Part shown: positions 18,757-26,870 of the stretch, in pieces | How positions within the stretch are numbered: position 1 is the stretch's first letter | Layout: the number at the start of each line of letters is the position of its first letter | Assembly (NCBI GenBank): GCA_964594045.1 | Contig: CAZQKR010000018.1 | Span: 1-64,000, forward strand | Length of the DNA: 64,000 nucleotides | Source of the DNA: UBA2365 sp964594045 | GTDB lineage: Bacteria > Bacteroidota > Bacteroidia > Chitinophagales > Saprospiraceae | Reading direction: 5' to 3' | Translations under genes and position numbers: made by a program | Notes under the pieces: generated by a model | What the model saw: the letters and a program-made list of their open reading frames with translations, nothing else | Told to the model about the DNA's origin: nothing | Database searches by the model: none

Positions 18757-19893
18757 ATGACCTATAAAATTCCACTGTTCGATTTAAATTTTGATCAAAG
18801 AGAAGAAAACGCCGTATTGGAAGTCTTAAGATCAAAATGGATATCTACCGGTCCAAAAGCCGCCGAATTTGAAGCAAGGTTTGCAAAAATGTTGAATGTT
18901 AATCATGCTTTAACTACTTCAAATTGTACAGTGAGTTTGCACATGGCCTTAAAACTACTGGGTATTCAAGCCGGTGATGAAGTTATCTGCCCATCTCTGA
19001 CATTTGTTGCAACGGCAAATGCAATCCTGTATGTCAACGCTAAACCTGTATTTGCAGATATAAAAAGTCTTGAAGACCTCACTATTGATCCTGAAGATAT
19101 TATCAGGAAAATAACAACAAAAACAAAGGCTATTATCGTCATGCATTATGGCGGGTTTGCCTGTGACATGGAAAAAATAATGCAAATCGCAGAAAAGTAT
19201 AATCTGTTTGTTATTGAGGATGCCTGCCACGGCCCCTTATCGGAATTTCAGGGTAAAAAACTCGGCACATTAGGAAATATTGGATGTTTTAGCTTTTTCT
19301 CTAACAAAAACATCAGTACAGGTGAAGGAGGAATGATTGTCACCAATGATGATGAGATGTTTAACCGGAGTAGATTAATGAGATCCCACGGTATGACGAC
19401 CATGTCTTACGACCGGGCGAAAGGCCATTCCACTAAATACGATGTTGTTGAGTTTGGATACAACTACAGGATGGATGACCTGAGAGCTGCATTGGGATTA
19501 GTCCAGCTTGATAAAATAGAAGAAGACCTGGAAAAAAGAGCAGAAATCAGAAAAAACTTTGTTGAACAGCTGTCAGAAATTCCTGAAATTATTGTTCCAT
19601 TTCGCGATTACCGTGAGTTTTCGTCTAACTATATTTTTCCTATTGTATTAAAAGAAAGTAATGCTGAACACAGGGACTCAGTTCGGGAAAAACTAGGGGA
19701 AAAGGGAATCCAGACCAGTGTGCATTATCCTGCGGTTCACAGATTTTCTGTTTATCAGCAATATTATACAAAATTGCCAATGACAGATCAGGCGGCAAAT
19801 TGTGAGATCACTTTACCAATGTATTCTAAACTGACAACATCTGATGTTGATGAAATCGTCAATGCTCTAAAAATGGTACTTCATGACAAATAA
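18757..19893 (+). CDS. DegT/DnrJ/EryC1 sugar aminotransferase (LegC-like)
   Basis: A 378-residue PLP-dependent aminotransferase. The PLP lysine lies in FFSNKNISTGEGG (about residue 186) and EDACHGP near 153 contacts the cofactor. The enzyme moves an amino group from glutamate to the 4-keto carbon of a nucleotide 6-deoxy-HexNAc. With the NeuD-like gene overlapping by 11 bp, and neuB, neuC and neuA later in the locus, the LegC role in making a 2,4-diamino sugar for a legionaminic-type acid is likely. Perosamine or bacillosamine synthesis is the alternative. Confidence 0.82.
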   Translation: MTYKIPLFDLNFDQREENAVLEVLRSKWISTGPKAAEFEARFAKMLNVNHALTTSNCTVSLHMALKLLGIQAGDEVICPSLTFVATANAILYVNAKPVFADIKSLEDLTIDPEDIIRKITTKTKAIIVMHYGGFACDMEKIMQIAEKYNLFVIEDACHGPLSEFQGKKLGTLGNIGCFSFFSNKNISTGEGGMIVTNDDEMFNRSRLMRSHGMTTMSYDRAKGHSTKYDVVEFGYNYRMDDLRAALGLVQLDKIEEDLEKRAEIRKNFVEQLSEIPEIIVPFRDYREFSSNYIFPIVLKESNAEHRDSVREKLGEKGIQTSVHYPAVHRFSVYQQYYTKLPMTDQAANCEITLPMYSKLTTSDVDEIVNALKMVLHDK

Positions 19894-20506
19894 AGATATT
19901 ATTGTTGTTGGAGGATTTATTGAGATCATAGAATTATGTGAATCTCTGGATTACAACATCGTTGGTATCATTGACCGGAACGGTGCTTTGGAAATGTATG
20001 GATATCCGGTAATTGGGGATGATGAAAAATTTAAGGAAATTCATCAAAATTATAAAGGAATCAAGCTGATTTTAACTCCTGATAAGCCATCTTTAAGAAA
20101 TGAAATTTATAATTTTTATCGTGAGTGCAATTTTTTATATCCCCAGATTATTTCACCGCTCGCTCAAATTTCCAAAAGTGCCAAAATAGGTGTTGGTACG
20201 GTAATACAGTCAGCTTGTAATGTGTCTTCAGAAACAGTGATTGGGAAATTTGTGAAACTCAATACTTTTTCCAATGTCATGCACAATTCCACCATTAATG
20301 ATTTTACAACCATTGCGCCAAATGCGGTCATTCTGGGGCATGTTGATATTGGAAGTCATTGTTATATAGGTTCGAATTCGACTATATTGCCTTACATCAA
20401 AATTGCAGATGAGGTGACCATAGGGGCTGGAGCTATAGTAACTAAAAATATTGAAGTGCCCGGAGTATATGCGGGAAATCCGGCAAAAAGAATAAGTCAA
20501 GCGTAA
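19883..20506 (+). CDS. NeuD/PglD-like sugar O- or N-acyltransferase
   Basis: A 207-residue enzyme with a small Rossmann-like N-terminal domain (DIIVVGGFIEII, about 1-80) and a C-terminal left-handed beta-helix of hexapeptide repeats (about 95-200), ending in the typical VYAGNPAKRI. The presumed catalytic histidine is in SNVMHNSTI. Overlap with the aminotransferase suggests it acetylates the new 4-amino group, as PglD and LegH do; NeuD-type sialic-acid O-acetylation is the alternative. Confidence 0.8.
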   Translation: MTNKDIIVVGGFIEIIELCESLDYNIVGIIDRNGALEMYGYPVIGDDEKFKEIHQNYKGIKLILTPDKPSLRNEIYNFYRECNFLYPQIISPLAQISKSAKIGVGTVIQSACNVSSETVIGKFVKLNTFSNVMHNSTINDFTTIAPNAVILGHVDIGSHCYIGSNSTILPYIKIADEVTIGAGAIVTKNIEVPGVYAGNPAKRISQA

Positions 20507-20589
20507 CCTTTTCCCATGATAAGGATATAGATTTTTGAAAAACCGAATGTTGAGATAGTAAACTTAATACCGACAATATTGATCAATAC

Positions 20590-21636
20590 ATGAATGATTA
20601 TTACAGGTTGTTGATTGACAAGGAATCCAATTTGACGTCTGCCCTCAAAAAAATGGATCATGAACGAGTCAAACTATTGATTGTTGGGGCTCAAAAAAAA
20701 TTTGAGGGATTACTCAGTATCGGAGATTTACAGAGGGCAATCATCAAAAATATGGATTTGTCAACTCATGTAAGTCACATCTTAAGACCTGATATTATTG
20801 TGGCATCAATCAAGGAAAGCCTGACAGAAATCAAGGAAAAAATGGTCAAGATCAGAGCTGAGTTTATGCCTGTTGTGAATGACCAAAATGAAATTGTAAA
20901 AGTGATATTCTGGGAGGACCTTTTCGCAGGCCAAAAACCCCAGCCAAAAGGCAGTTTCAACCTCCCCGTAGTCATCATGGCAGGGGGACTCGGTACCCGC
21001 CTCAAACCACTGACCAATGTCCTGCCAAAGCCATTGATCCCTATCGGAGAAAAAACCATGCTCGAAGAGATCTTCGACCGGTTTGCGGCACACGGATGCC
21101 AACGATTTTATATTTCAGTGAATTATAAGGCAGAACTGATACGGTACTACATGGATCAGCTGGACCTGCCATATCAACTGGAATTTTTTACAGAGGAAAA
21201 ACCCATGGGAACGGCCGGCAGCATCAGTCTGCTCAAAGGCAGGATCAACGAAACATTTTTTGTCACCAATTGCGATATACTCATCGAACAGGATTATTCC
21301 GAGATCCTCCAATATCACCGGGAACAACAGAATGAGATCACCGTGGTCGCAGCTCTGAAACACTTCCCCATCGCATACGGGACCATCGAAACCGGAGACA
21401 ACGGAAAATTGCTCAAATTGGTTGAAAAGCCTGAACTCACCTTTAAGATCAACAGCGGAATGTATATCCTCGAACCACATTTGATAGATCAAATACCTGA
21501 CGATCAATTCTTCCACATCACTTATTTGATTGACCAGGTGATGGCCAGAGGAGGAAGGGTAGGCGTTTTCCCGGTAAGCGAGAAGTCCTGGAGAGACGTA
21601 GGGGGATGGAAGGAGTATGTGGAAGAACGGGGATGA
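20590..21636 (+). CDS. CBS-domain sugar-nucleotidyltransferase (PtmE-like)
   Basis: A 348-residue two-part protein. Residues about 1-115 form a CBS pair (KLLIVGAQKKFEGLLSIGDL), and 122-348 a nucleotidyltransferase with MAGGLGTRLKPLTNVLPKP. This architecture is that of Campylobacter PtmE, which makes GDP-GlcN for legionaminic acid. That would fit a GDP-linked route starting here; the nucleotide cannot be proven from sequence. The stop codon is followed 2 bp later by a family A repeat array. Confidence 0.8.
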   Translation: MNDYYRLLIDKESNLTSALKKMDHERVKLLIVGAQKKFEGLLSIGDLQRAIIKNMDLSTHVSHILRPDIIVASIKESLTEIKEKMVKIRAEFMPVVNDQNEIVKVIFWEDLFAGQKPQPKGSFNLPVVIMAGGLGTRLKPLTNVLPKPLIPIGEKTMLEEIFDRFAAHGCQRFYISVNYKAELIRYYMDQLDLPYQLEFFTEEKPMGTAGSISLLKGRINETFFVTNCDILIEQDYSEILQYHREQQNEITVVAALKHFPIAYGTIETGDNGKLLKLVEKPELTFKINSGMYILEPHLIDQIPDDQFFHITYLIDQVMARGGRVGVFPVSEKSWRDVGGWKEYVEERG

Positions 21637-21638
21637 AA

Positions 21639-21714
21639 GTAATCCGTGATCTGTGATCAGTGATCAGTAAACAGTGATCAGTAAACAGTGATCTGTAATC
21701 GGTGATCGGGAAAA
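21639..21714. repeat. Family A heptad array, copy 1 left arm
   Basis: Contiguous 7-bp units gtgatct, gtgatca, gtaaaca and gtaatcg, starting 2 bp after the upstream stop codon. The final gtaatcggtgatcggg is shared by all four family A gene copies. Confidence 0.85.
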
Positions 21715-21731
21715 TTAAATTAGTTGAAAAA

Positions 21732-22117
21732 ATGAAAACGCACCATGATCTTGATGTGTGGAAAAAATCAATCATTTTGGTAACGGAAATCTACAAGATC
21801 ACTGAATCTTATCCATAATCAGAGCTTTATGGATTGACAAGTCAAATCAGAAGGAGCGCCGTTTCAATTCCTTCAAATATTGCAGAGGGAGCTGCACGTA
21901 ATTCATCAAAAGAATTCACTCAGTTTTATTGATTGCATTAGGTTCAGTCTCTGAGCTGGAAACACACCTCATCGTATCCAATAATCTTGGATTTATTGAG
22001 AAGACTGACCTGGAGAACCTGATGGAACAAATTGTAAATATCAGGAAAATGATTGCTGGATTGAAAAAATCCCTTGCAAATAGAAAAATTAATCAACAAT
22101 TGCCAGATAACTTATAA
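21732..22117 (+). pseudogene. Four-helix-bundle protein, family A copy 1 (broken)
   Basis: Reads MKTHHDLDVWKKSI, then a TAA at codon 29 (21816-21818) where relatives have a residue before SELYGLTSQ. The frame then continues as SELYGLTSQIRRSAVSIP and SNIAEGAARN, and breaks again where four T's replace the five present in the other copies. The tail (21929-22117) is the longest of the four. Family: S23/Avd-like four-helix bundle, normally about 115-120 residues, probably RNA-binding. Three sister copies share the TAA. Confidence 0.85.
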
Positions 22118-22135
22118 AGTGACATTTAGCATGAT

Positions 22136-22204
22136 GAGTAATCAGTAATCAGTGATCAGTTAACAACTCACAGTTTACAGATCACAGATCACGAATCACA
22201 GCTT
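22136..22204. repeat. Family A array, copy 1 right side (palindromic)
   Basis: Forward heptads (gtaatca, gtgatca) turn at ttaacaactcacag into reverse-complement heptads (acagatc, acgaatc), forming an imperfect hairpin. Confidence 0.8.
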
Positions 22205-22257
22205 AAATAAAACGATATAATTTGATCAACAAACTATCTGTATTGAATAAAAAATAG

Positions 22258-22265
22258 TATATTTG
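22258..22265 (+). promoter_or_regulatory. Candidate -7 box for the ATPase gene
   Basis: TATATTTG fits TAnnTTTG, 18 bp before the start codon. The nearest -33 candidate is an imperfect TCTG 17 bp upstream. The same octamer precedes the ATPase at 52051. Confidence 0.35.
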
Positions 22266-22283
22266 TTTAATACAACGATATAA

Positions 22284-23555
22284 ATGATTAGAAGTATACT
22301 ACAACAGCAACGCGAAGAGCGTGATTTTTTACTGCAACAAGCCTACATCTATCGGATTGAAGATGTAGCAATATCAGAATTTCTGAATACGGGGCTTATA
22401 AAACTAATTACCGGCCCTCGAAGAGCGGGAAAATCGGTAATGGCATTGCAGATACTCAAAAATACAAACTTTGCCTATCTCAATTTTGATGATGATATGC
22501 TCTTGAAGTTTTTTGACGAAGATGCTGTAATTCAGGGCATGCATGATGTTTATAAGGGCTTTACGTATCTGTTGCTTGACGAAATTCAAAATTTACCTGA
22601 CTGGGAATTGTGGGTAAGTAAATTGTACCGCCGGGGTATCAATCTGATCATCACCGGATCTAATTCCAAACTTCTTTCGCACGAGATGGCTTCTTCCTTA
22701 ACCGGAAGGTATCTACAAATCACGGTGCTACCATTCAGTTTTGCTGAAATATTGCGATTTAAAGAACAACCATTACCGGCTGGCATGCAGTTTTCACCGG
22801 TCGAAACAGGCAGGATACTGGGTGAATTCCAGACTTATTTGTTTAATGGCGGATTTCCGGAAACAGCATTAAATCCAGGTATTTTAAAGAACTACCTTTC
22901 TTCCCTGTTCGATTCAATACTGCTTAAGGATATTCTGAAGAGATTTCGTGTCAGGCAAACGCAACAATTGTATGAATTATCAAACTTCTTATTATCCAAT
23001 TACACTAATCTTTTTTCATACAATCAGCTAAAGGATTCATTGAATTTTAACAGTGTTGCCACAGTTCAAAAGTTTATCGGATATCTTGAAGAACCATATT
23101 TATTTCAACATATCACAAGGTACGATAACAAGATAAAGATCCAGCAAAAATCAGCACAAAAAATATATATCATTGACAATGGGTTTATAAAATCGCGGTC
23201 GTTTGAATTGTCGCCTAATTATGGCCGGTTACTTGAAAATCTTGTATTTATTGAACTATTAAGGCGCGATTACAAACCGGAATTTGAACTTTTTTATTAT
23301 CGGACACGAAATGATAAGGAAATCGATTTTTTAGTTCGGAATGGACACCGGATTGAACAATTGATCCAGGTATGTTATGATTTCGATCAGGCTAAAGTGA
23401 TTAAACGTGAAACCAACGCTCTGATCGAAGCTGCAATGGAATTGAATTGTGCTGATCTTTTGATTTTAACCTGGGATAAAGAAGACTTGATTGAAACGAA
23501 CAATTCAAAGATCAAAATACTTCCTGTGTGGAAGTGGATGCTTGCCCAACAGTGA
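22284..23555 (+). CDS. AAA ATPase with DUF4143 domain (type 1)
   Basis: A 423-residue AAA_14/DUF4143 protein. Walker A is GPRRAGKS (44-51), Walker B LLLDEIQN (D99, E100), and the sensor region is ITGSNSKLL. The C-terminal DUF4143 part carries DKEIDFLVRNG near residue 333, matching a degenerate PD-(D/E)XK fold. Cellular role unknown; members are often in accessory regions. The gene sits between family A arrays and its stop codon (23553-23555) is inside the first repeat unit of the next array. Two other DUF4143 ATPases occur at 52051 and 54533. Confidence 0.85.
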   Translation: MIRSILQQQREERDFLLQQAYIYRIEDVAISEFLNTGLIKLITGPRRAGKSVMALQILKNTNFAYLNFDDDMLLKFFDEDAVIQGMHDVYKGFTYLLLDEIQNLPDWELWVSKLYRRGINLIITGSNSKLLSHEMASSLTGRYLQITVLPFSFAEILRFKEQPLPAGMQFSPVETGRILGEFQTYLFNGGFPETALNPGILKNYLSSLFDSILLKDILKRFRVRQTQQLYELSNFLLSNYTNLFSYNQLKDSLNFNSVATVQKFIGYLEEPYLFQHITRYDNKIKIQQKSAQKIYIIDNGFIKSRSFELSPNYGRLLENLVFIELLRRDYKPEFELFYYRTRNDKEIDFLVRNGHRIEQLIQVCYDFDQAKVIKRETNALIEAAMELNCADLLILTWDKEDLIETNNSKIKILPVWKWMLAQQ

Positions 23556-23670
23556 TCAGGAAAAAGTAATCAGTGATCCGTGATCTGTAAACAGTAATCC
23601 GTGATCTGTAAACCGTGATCCGTGATCCGTGATCAGTAAACAGTGATCTGTAATATGGTGATCGGGAAAA
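23552..23670. repeat. Family A heptad array, copy 2 left arm
   Basis: About 15 forward heptads (gtgatcc, gtgatct, gtaaaca, gtaatcc) overlapping the ATPase stop codon and leading into gene copy 2. Confidence 0.85.
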
Positions 23671-23687
23671 TTAAATTAGTTGAAAAA

Positions 23688-23936
23688 ATGAAAACGCACC
23701 ATGATCTTGATGTGTGGAAAAAATCAATCATTTTGGTAACGGAAATCTACAAGATCACTGAATCTTATCCATAATCAGAGCTTTATGGATTGACAAGTCA
23801 AATCAGAAGGAGCGCCGTTTCAATTCCTTCAAATATTGCAGAGGGAGCTGCACGTAATTCATCGAGAGAATTCACTCAGTTTTTATTGATTGCATTAGGT
23901 TCAGTCTCTGAACTGGAAACACAACTTATTGTATCC
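23688..23936 (+). pseudogene. Four-helix-bundle protein, family A copy 2 (3' truncated)
   Basis: Same sequence as copy 1 including the nonsense TAA at codon 29, but without the T deletion. It is cut at gtatcc (LIVS), where heptad repeats begin at once. Copy 3 has exactly the same break point, so one derives from the other. Confidence 0.85.
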
Positions 23937-24087
23937 TGTAAACAGTAAACAGTGATCAGTGATCAGTATTCAGTAATCAGTAAACAGTAATCAGTGAACA
24001 GTAATCAGTAACGCGAATTCACAGATCACAGATCACGCATCACGGATTACGAATCACAGATCACAACTCACAACTCACAGTTCACTC
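23937..24087. repeat. Family A array, copy 2 right side (palindromic)
   Basis: Forward heptads (gtaaaca, gtgatca, gtaatca) turn at taacgcgaattca (24009-24021) into reverse heptads (acagatc, acgcatc). The turn sequence recurs at 25712 and, with one change, at 31347. Confidence 0.85.
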
Positions 24088-24100
24088 AAAAAAAATAAAT

Positions 24101-24594
24101 ATGAATAAACCAGAAATTATCCTATACAAAGATACGCAAAACACCGACTTTCAGATAGAAGTCAGGGTGGAAGAAGATACCGTCTGGCTGACCCAAATGC
24201 AAATGGCGGAGTTGTTTCAAACAACCAGAAATAACATTACATTGCATATCGGCAAAGTTTTCAAAGAAGGCGAACTGGAACAGAGTTCAGTATGTAAGGA
24301 TTCCTTACTAACTGCATCAGATGGTAAAAAGTATAAAACAAAATACTACAATCTCGATGTAATTATCTGAGTAGGATATCGGGTGAAATCCCAAAGAGGT
24401 ACACAATTCAGGATCTGGGCCAACCAAATTCTGAAAGATTATCTTCTCCGTGGACATGCAATTAATTATCGCTTCGAAAAAATCGAAAGAAAACTGATCG
24501 AGCATGAACAAAAATTTGAATTCATCATCAAAACCGGACTAAAACCTGCACAAGGCATCTTCTTCGACGGTCAAATATTCGATGCATGGAAAAA
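24101..24594 (+). pseudogene. RhuM-family protein, 5' part
   Basis: Begins MNKPEIILYKDTQN and continues EEDTVWLTQMQMAELFQTT, the winged-helix-like start of the RhuM family. An in-frame TGA at 24368-24370 interrupts DVII-VGYRVKSQRGTQFR, where relatives have serine. The frame then runs to GIFFDGQIFDAW near 24590 and enters family B repeats. The family C-terminus reappears at 25141. From memory of the family, about 80 residues are missing between the two parts. RhuM proteins are of unclear function, often in genomic islands. Confidence 0.85.
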
Positions 24595-24662
24595 AGCTGT
24601 TAGCCTTTAGCCATTAGCGTAGCCAACAGCAAATAGCCATAACCTAATAGCCAAAAGCAAAT
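24595..24662. repeat. Family B heptad array, left arm
   Basis: Units of the type agccatt, agccaac, aatagcc and agccaaa, before the four-helix gene at 24670. It begins exactly where RhuM homology stops. Confidence 0.8.
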
Positions 24663-24669
24663 CAAAAAA

Positions 24670-25023
24670 ATGCGAGACTTCAGAAACTTAAATATTTGGA
24701 AGCTAGGTATAGACGTCGTTAAGCAAATCTATAATATAACAAAAAAATTTCCTAATTCTGAATTATATGGTCTGACAAATCAAATGCGCAGAGCATCTGT
24801 TAGCATACCATCTAACATTGCCGAAGGTGCATCGCGAAAAAGTAATGCTGATTTTGCACGATTTCTCGAAATAGCAATTGGAAGTGCATTCGAATTAGAA
24901 ACCCAACTCATACTCTCAAAGGAACTTGAATACCTTAACCAAGAAGATTTTGAAAAAGTCACAGATAATTTACACAAATTCCAGAAGCAATTAAATGCAT
25001 TATTGACAAAAGTACGGAGCTAA
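24670..25023 (+). CDS. Four-helix-bundle protein (S23/Avd-like), family B
   Basis: A complete 117-residue member of the four-helix-bundle family that includes proteins encoded in 23S rRNA intervening sequences and the Avd accessory protein of diversity-generating retroelements. Typical landmarks: RNLNIWKLGIDVVKQIY, FPNSELYGLTNQMRRASVSI, PSNIAEGASRKS, ARFLEIAIGSAFELETQL. It is enclosed by family B repeats in opposite orientations, and the whole unit replaces the middle of a RhuM gene. No catalytic residues; RNA binding is inferred from relatives. Confidence 0.88.
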   Translation: MRDFRNLNIWKLGIDVVKQIYNITKKFPNSELYGLTNQMRRASVSIPSNIAEGASRKSNADFARFLEIAIGSAFELETQLILSKELEYLNQEDFEKVTDNLHKFQKQLNALLTKVRS

Positions 25024-25137
25024 TAGCTATTAGCCTTTAGCTATTGGCCTTTAGCTATTAGCTTGGAAAAAGCCAACAGCCAAAAGCTAACAGCCAAAAG
25101 CTAACAGCCAAAAGCTAATAGCCAACAGCTAATGGCT
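25021..25137. repeat. Family B array, right side (palindromic)
   Basis: 25021-25065 carries reverse heptads (agctatt, agccttt); after a short turn (ggaaa, 25067-25071), 25074-25137 carries forward heptads agccaaa-agctaac repeated. It starts at the stop codon of the four-helix gene and ends where RhuM sequence resumes. Confidence 0.85.
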
Positions 25138-25140
25138 CAA

Positions 25141-25242
25141 GATCACATCGGTGCATCACTCAAAGATTTGGGCAAGAGATGGTTCGCTTTCTCAAAAATT
25201 CAGCTTGATGTGACAGAATTGATTAAAAAACTTCAAAACTAA
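25141..25242 (+). pseudogene. RhuM-family protein, 3' end
   Basis: Thirty-three codons, DHIGASLKDLGKRWFAFSKI and then QLDVTELIKKLQN and a stop, match the C-terminus of RhuM proteins. It is in a different frame from the 5' part (24101). The family B cassette lies between the two. Confidence 0.8.
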
Positions 25243-25297
25243 AGTCAATTGTCATGTTTCAATTAAGATGTCGTATTAGAGGCGGGAATTTGCTGGA

Positions 25298-25376
25298 GTG
25301 AACAGTAAACAGTGATCTGTGATCTGTAAACAGTGATCCGTGATCAGTAAACAGTGATCTGTAATCGGTGATCGGG
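25298..25376. repeat. Family A heptad array, copy 3 left arm
   Basis: Eleven forward heptads (gtgaaca, gtaaaca, gtgatct, gtgatcc) ending in the shared gtaatcggtgatcggg. Confidence 0.85.
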
Positions 25377-25397
25377 AAAATTAAATTAGTTGAAAAA

Positions 25398-25646
25398 ATG
25401 AAAACGCACCATGATCTTGATGTGTGGAAAAAATCAATCATTTTGGTAACGGAAATCTACAAGATCACTGAATCTTATCCATAATCAGAGCTTTATGGAT
25501 TGACAAGTCAAATCAGAAGGAGCGCCGTTTCAATTCCTTCAAATATTGCAGAGGGAGCTGCACGTAATTCATCGAGAGAATTCACTCAGTTTTTATTGAT
25601 TGCATTAGGTTCAGTCTCTGAGCTGGAAATACAACTCATCGTATCC
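25398..25646 (+). pseudogene. Four-helix-bundle protein, family A copy 3 (3' truncated)
   Basis: Near-identical to copy 2, with the shared TAA at codon 29 and the same truncation at gtatcc. It differs by a few substitutions (for example GAAATACAACTC near the end). Confidence 0.85.
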
Positions 25647-25748
25647 TGTAAACAGTAAACAGTGATCAGTGATCAGTGATCAGTAATCAGTAAACAGTGA
25701 ACAGTAATCAGTAACGCGAATTCAAAGATCACAGCTCACAGTTAACTT
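25647..25748. repeat. Family A array, copy 3 right side (palindromic)
   Basis: Forward heptads, turn taacgcgaattca (25712-25724), then a short reverse arm (aagatcacagctcacag). Confidence 0.85.
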
Positions 25749-25828
25749 ATCAAATTCAGAACTAAAACATTCTCCTGTTCGTTAATAAAGTGAAACTTTC
25801 CTTTAATCAAATTTTAAAAGTAATTAAA

Positions 25829-26053
25829 ATGGAAACAACCATAAAGATCAATACCGATGCGATTTCTGATGAATTCATCCAGACGATTAAAAAGTTGTTC
25901 CCGCACAAAACTGTAGAGATCACCATCCAGGCCGCTGATGAAACAGAGTATATTCTGAGTAATCCGGTATTGACTAAAGTACTGGAAGACAGGATCGCGA
26001 ATTATGAAAAGAATCAAAAGATAATCGGTTTGAAAGCTGACGAGCTGGTATGA
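25829..26053 (+). CDS. Probable antitoxin of a YoeB module
   Basis: A 74-residue acidic protein (from METTIKINTDAISDEF) overlapping the YoeB toxin gene by 4 bp. The C-terminal half (DETEYILSNPVLTKVLEDRI) resembles the toxin-neutralising tail of small Bacteroidota antitoxins. ATG 25829 is chosen over an in-frame ATG at 25790, whose 13 extra residues are not antitoxin-like. It is expected to bind and inhibit YoeB and to repress the module's promoter. Confidence 0.75.
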   Translation: METTIKINTDAISDEFIQTIKKLFPHKTVEITIQAADETEYILSNPVLTKVLEDRIANYEKNQKIIGLKADELV

Positions 26054-26307
26054 AAAATATTGAATTTGTACCAGAAGCTTTTGTAGAGTATCGAGAGTGG
26101 GTTGAAAGAGATCGTAAAACTGCAATGCGTATTGGAGATCTGAACAGAGATATTTTGAGAGATCCATTTGAAGGCCTTGGAAAGCCGGAAGCACTTAAAC
26201 ATCAGTTTAAAGGTTACTGGAGCAGGAGGATCAATCGTCAACATAGATTGATTTATAGAGTAAATGATCATTCAATTTTGATCATCTCCTGTTATTCTCA
26301 TTATTAG
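26050..26307 (+). CDS. yoeB: YoeB-family mRNA interferase toxin
   Basis: An 85-residue Txe/YoeB toxin, which cleaves mRNA in the ribosomal A site. The family core PFEGLGKPEALK, GYWSRRINRQHRLIYRV and the C-terminal SHY are all present. E47, R66, H84 and Y85 match the catalytic set E46, R65, H83, Y84 of E. coli YoeB, so it should be active. It is co-transcribed with its antitoxin. Family A repeats begin right after its stop codon, so the module sits between two family A copies. Confidence 0.9.
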   Translation: MKNIEFVPEAFVEYREWVERDRKTAMRIGDLNRDILRDPFEGLGKPEALKHQFKGYWSRRINRQHRLIYRVNDHSILIISCYSHY

Positions 26308-26384
26308 TGTACAGTGTTCTGTAAACAGTGATCTGTAAACAGTGATCCGTGATCAGTAAACAGGATCTGTAATCGGTGATCGGG
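26308..26384. repeat. Family A heptad array, copy 4 left arm
   Basis: Forward heptads starting directly after the yoeB stop codon; one unit has lost two bases (aaacaggatctg). Confidence 0.85.
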
Positions 26385-26405
26385 AATATTAAATTAGTTG
26401 AAAAA

Positions 26406-26714
26406 ATGAAAACGCACCATGATCTTGATGTGTGGAAAAAATCAATCATTTTGGTAACGGAAATCTACAAGATCACTGAATCTTATCCATAATCAGAGCT
26501 TTATGGATTGACAAGTCAAATCAGAAGGAGCGCCGTTTCAATTCCTTCAAATATTGCAGAGGGAGCTACACGTAATTTATCAAGAGAATTCACTCAGTTT
26601 TTATTGATTGCAGTAGGTTCAGTCTCTGAGCTGGAAACACAACTCATCGTATCCAATAATCTTGGATTTATTGAGAAGACTGACCTGGAGAAAACCCGAT
26701 GGAATAAATTGTAA
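26406..26714 (+). pseudogene. Four-helix-bundle protein, family A copy 4 (broken)
   Basis: Shares the TAA at codon 29. It is in frame through SNNLGFIEKTDLE, then frame-shifted relative to copy 1 (aaaacccgatgg against aacctgatgg) and ends at a stop at 26714. Further decayed sequence follows to about 26760. Confidence 0.85.
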
Positions 26715-26774
26715 ATATCAGGAATTTGCTTTCTGATTGATTGAAAAACGGTAAACCTTATTCAGGCATTTACA

Positions 26775-26845
26775 ACAGATCACGCATCACGGATCACAGA
26801 TCACAGATCACGCATCACGCATCACGGATCACACCTAACAGCTCA
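26775..26845. repeat. Family A array, copy 4 right arm
   Basis: Only reverse heptads here (acagatc, acgcatc, acggatc), complementary to 26308-26384. The pair directly encloses the gene copy. Confidence 0.85.
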
Positions 26846-26870
26846 ATCAAAAAAAATAATCTATCACTAA

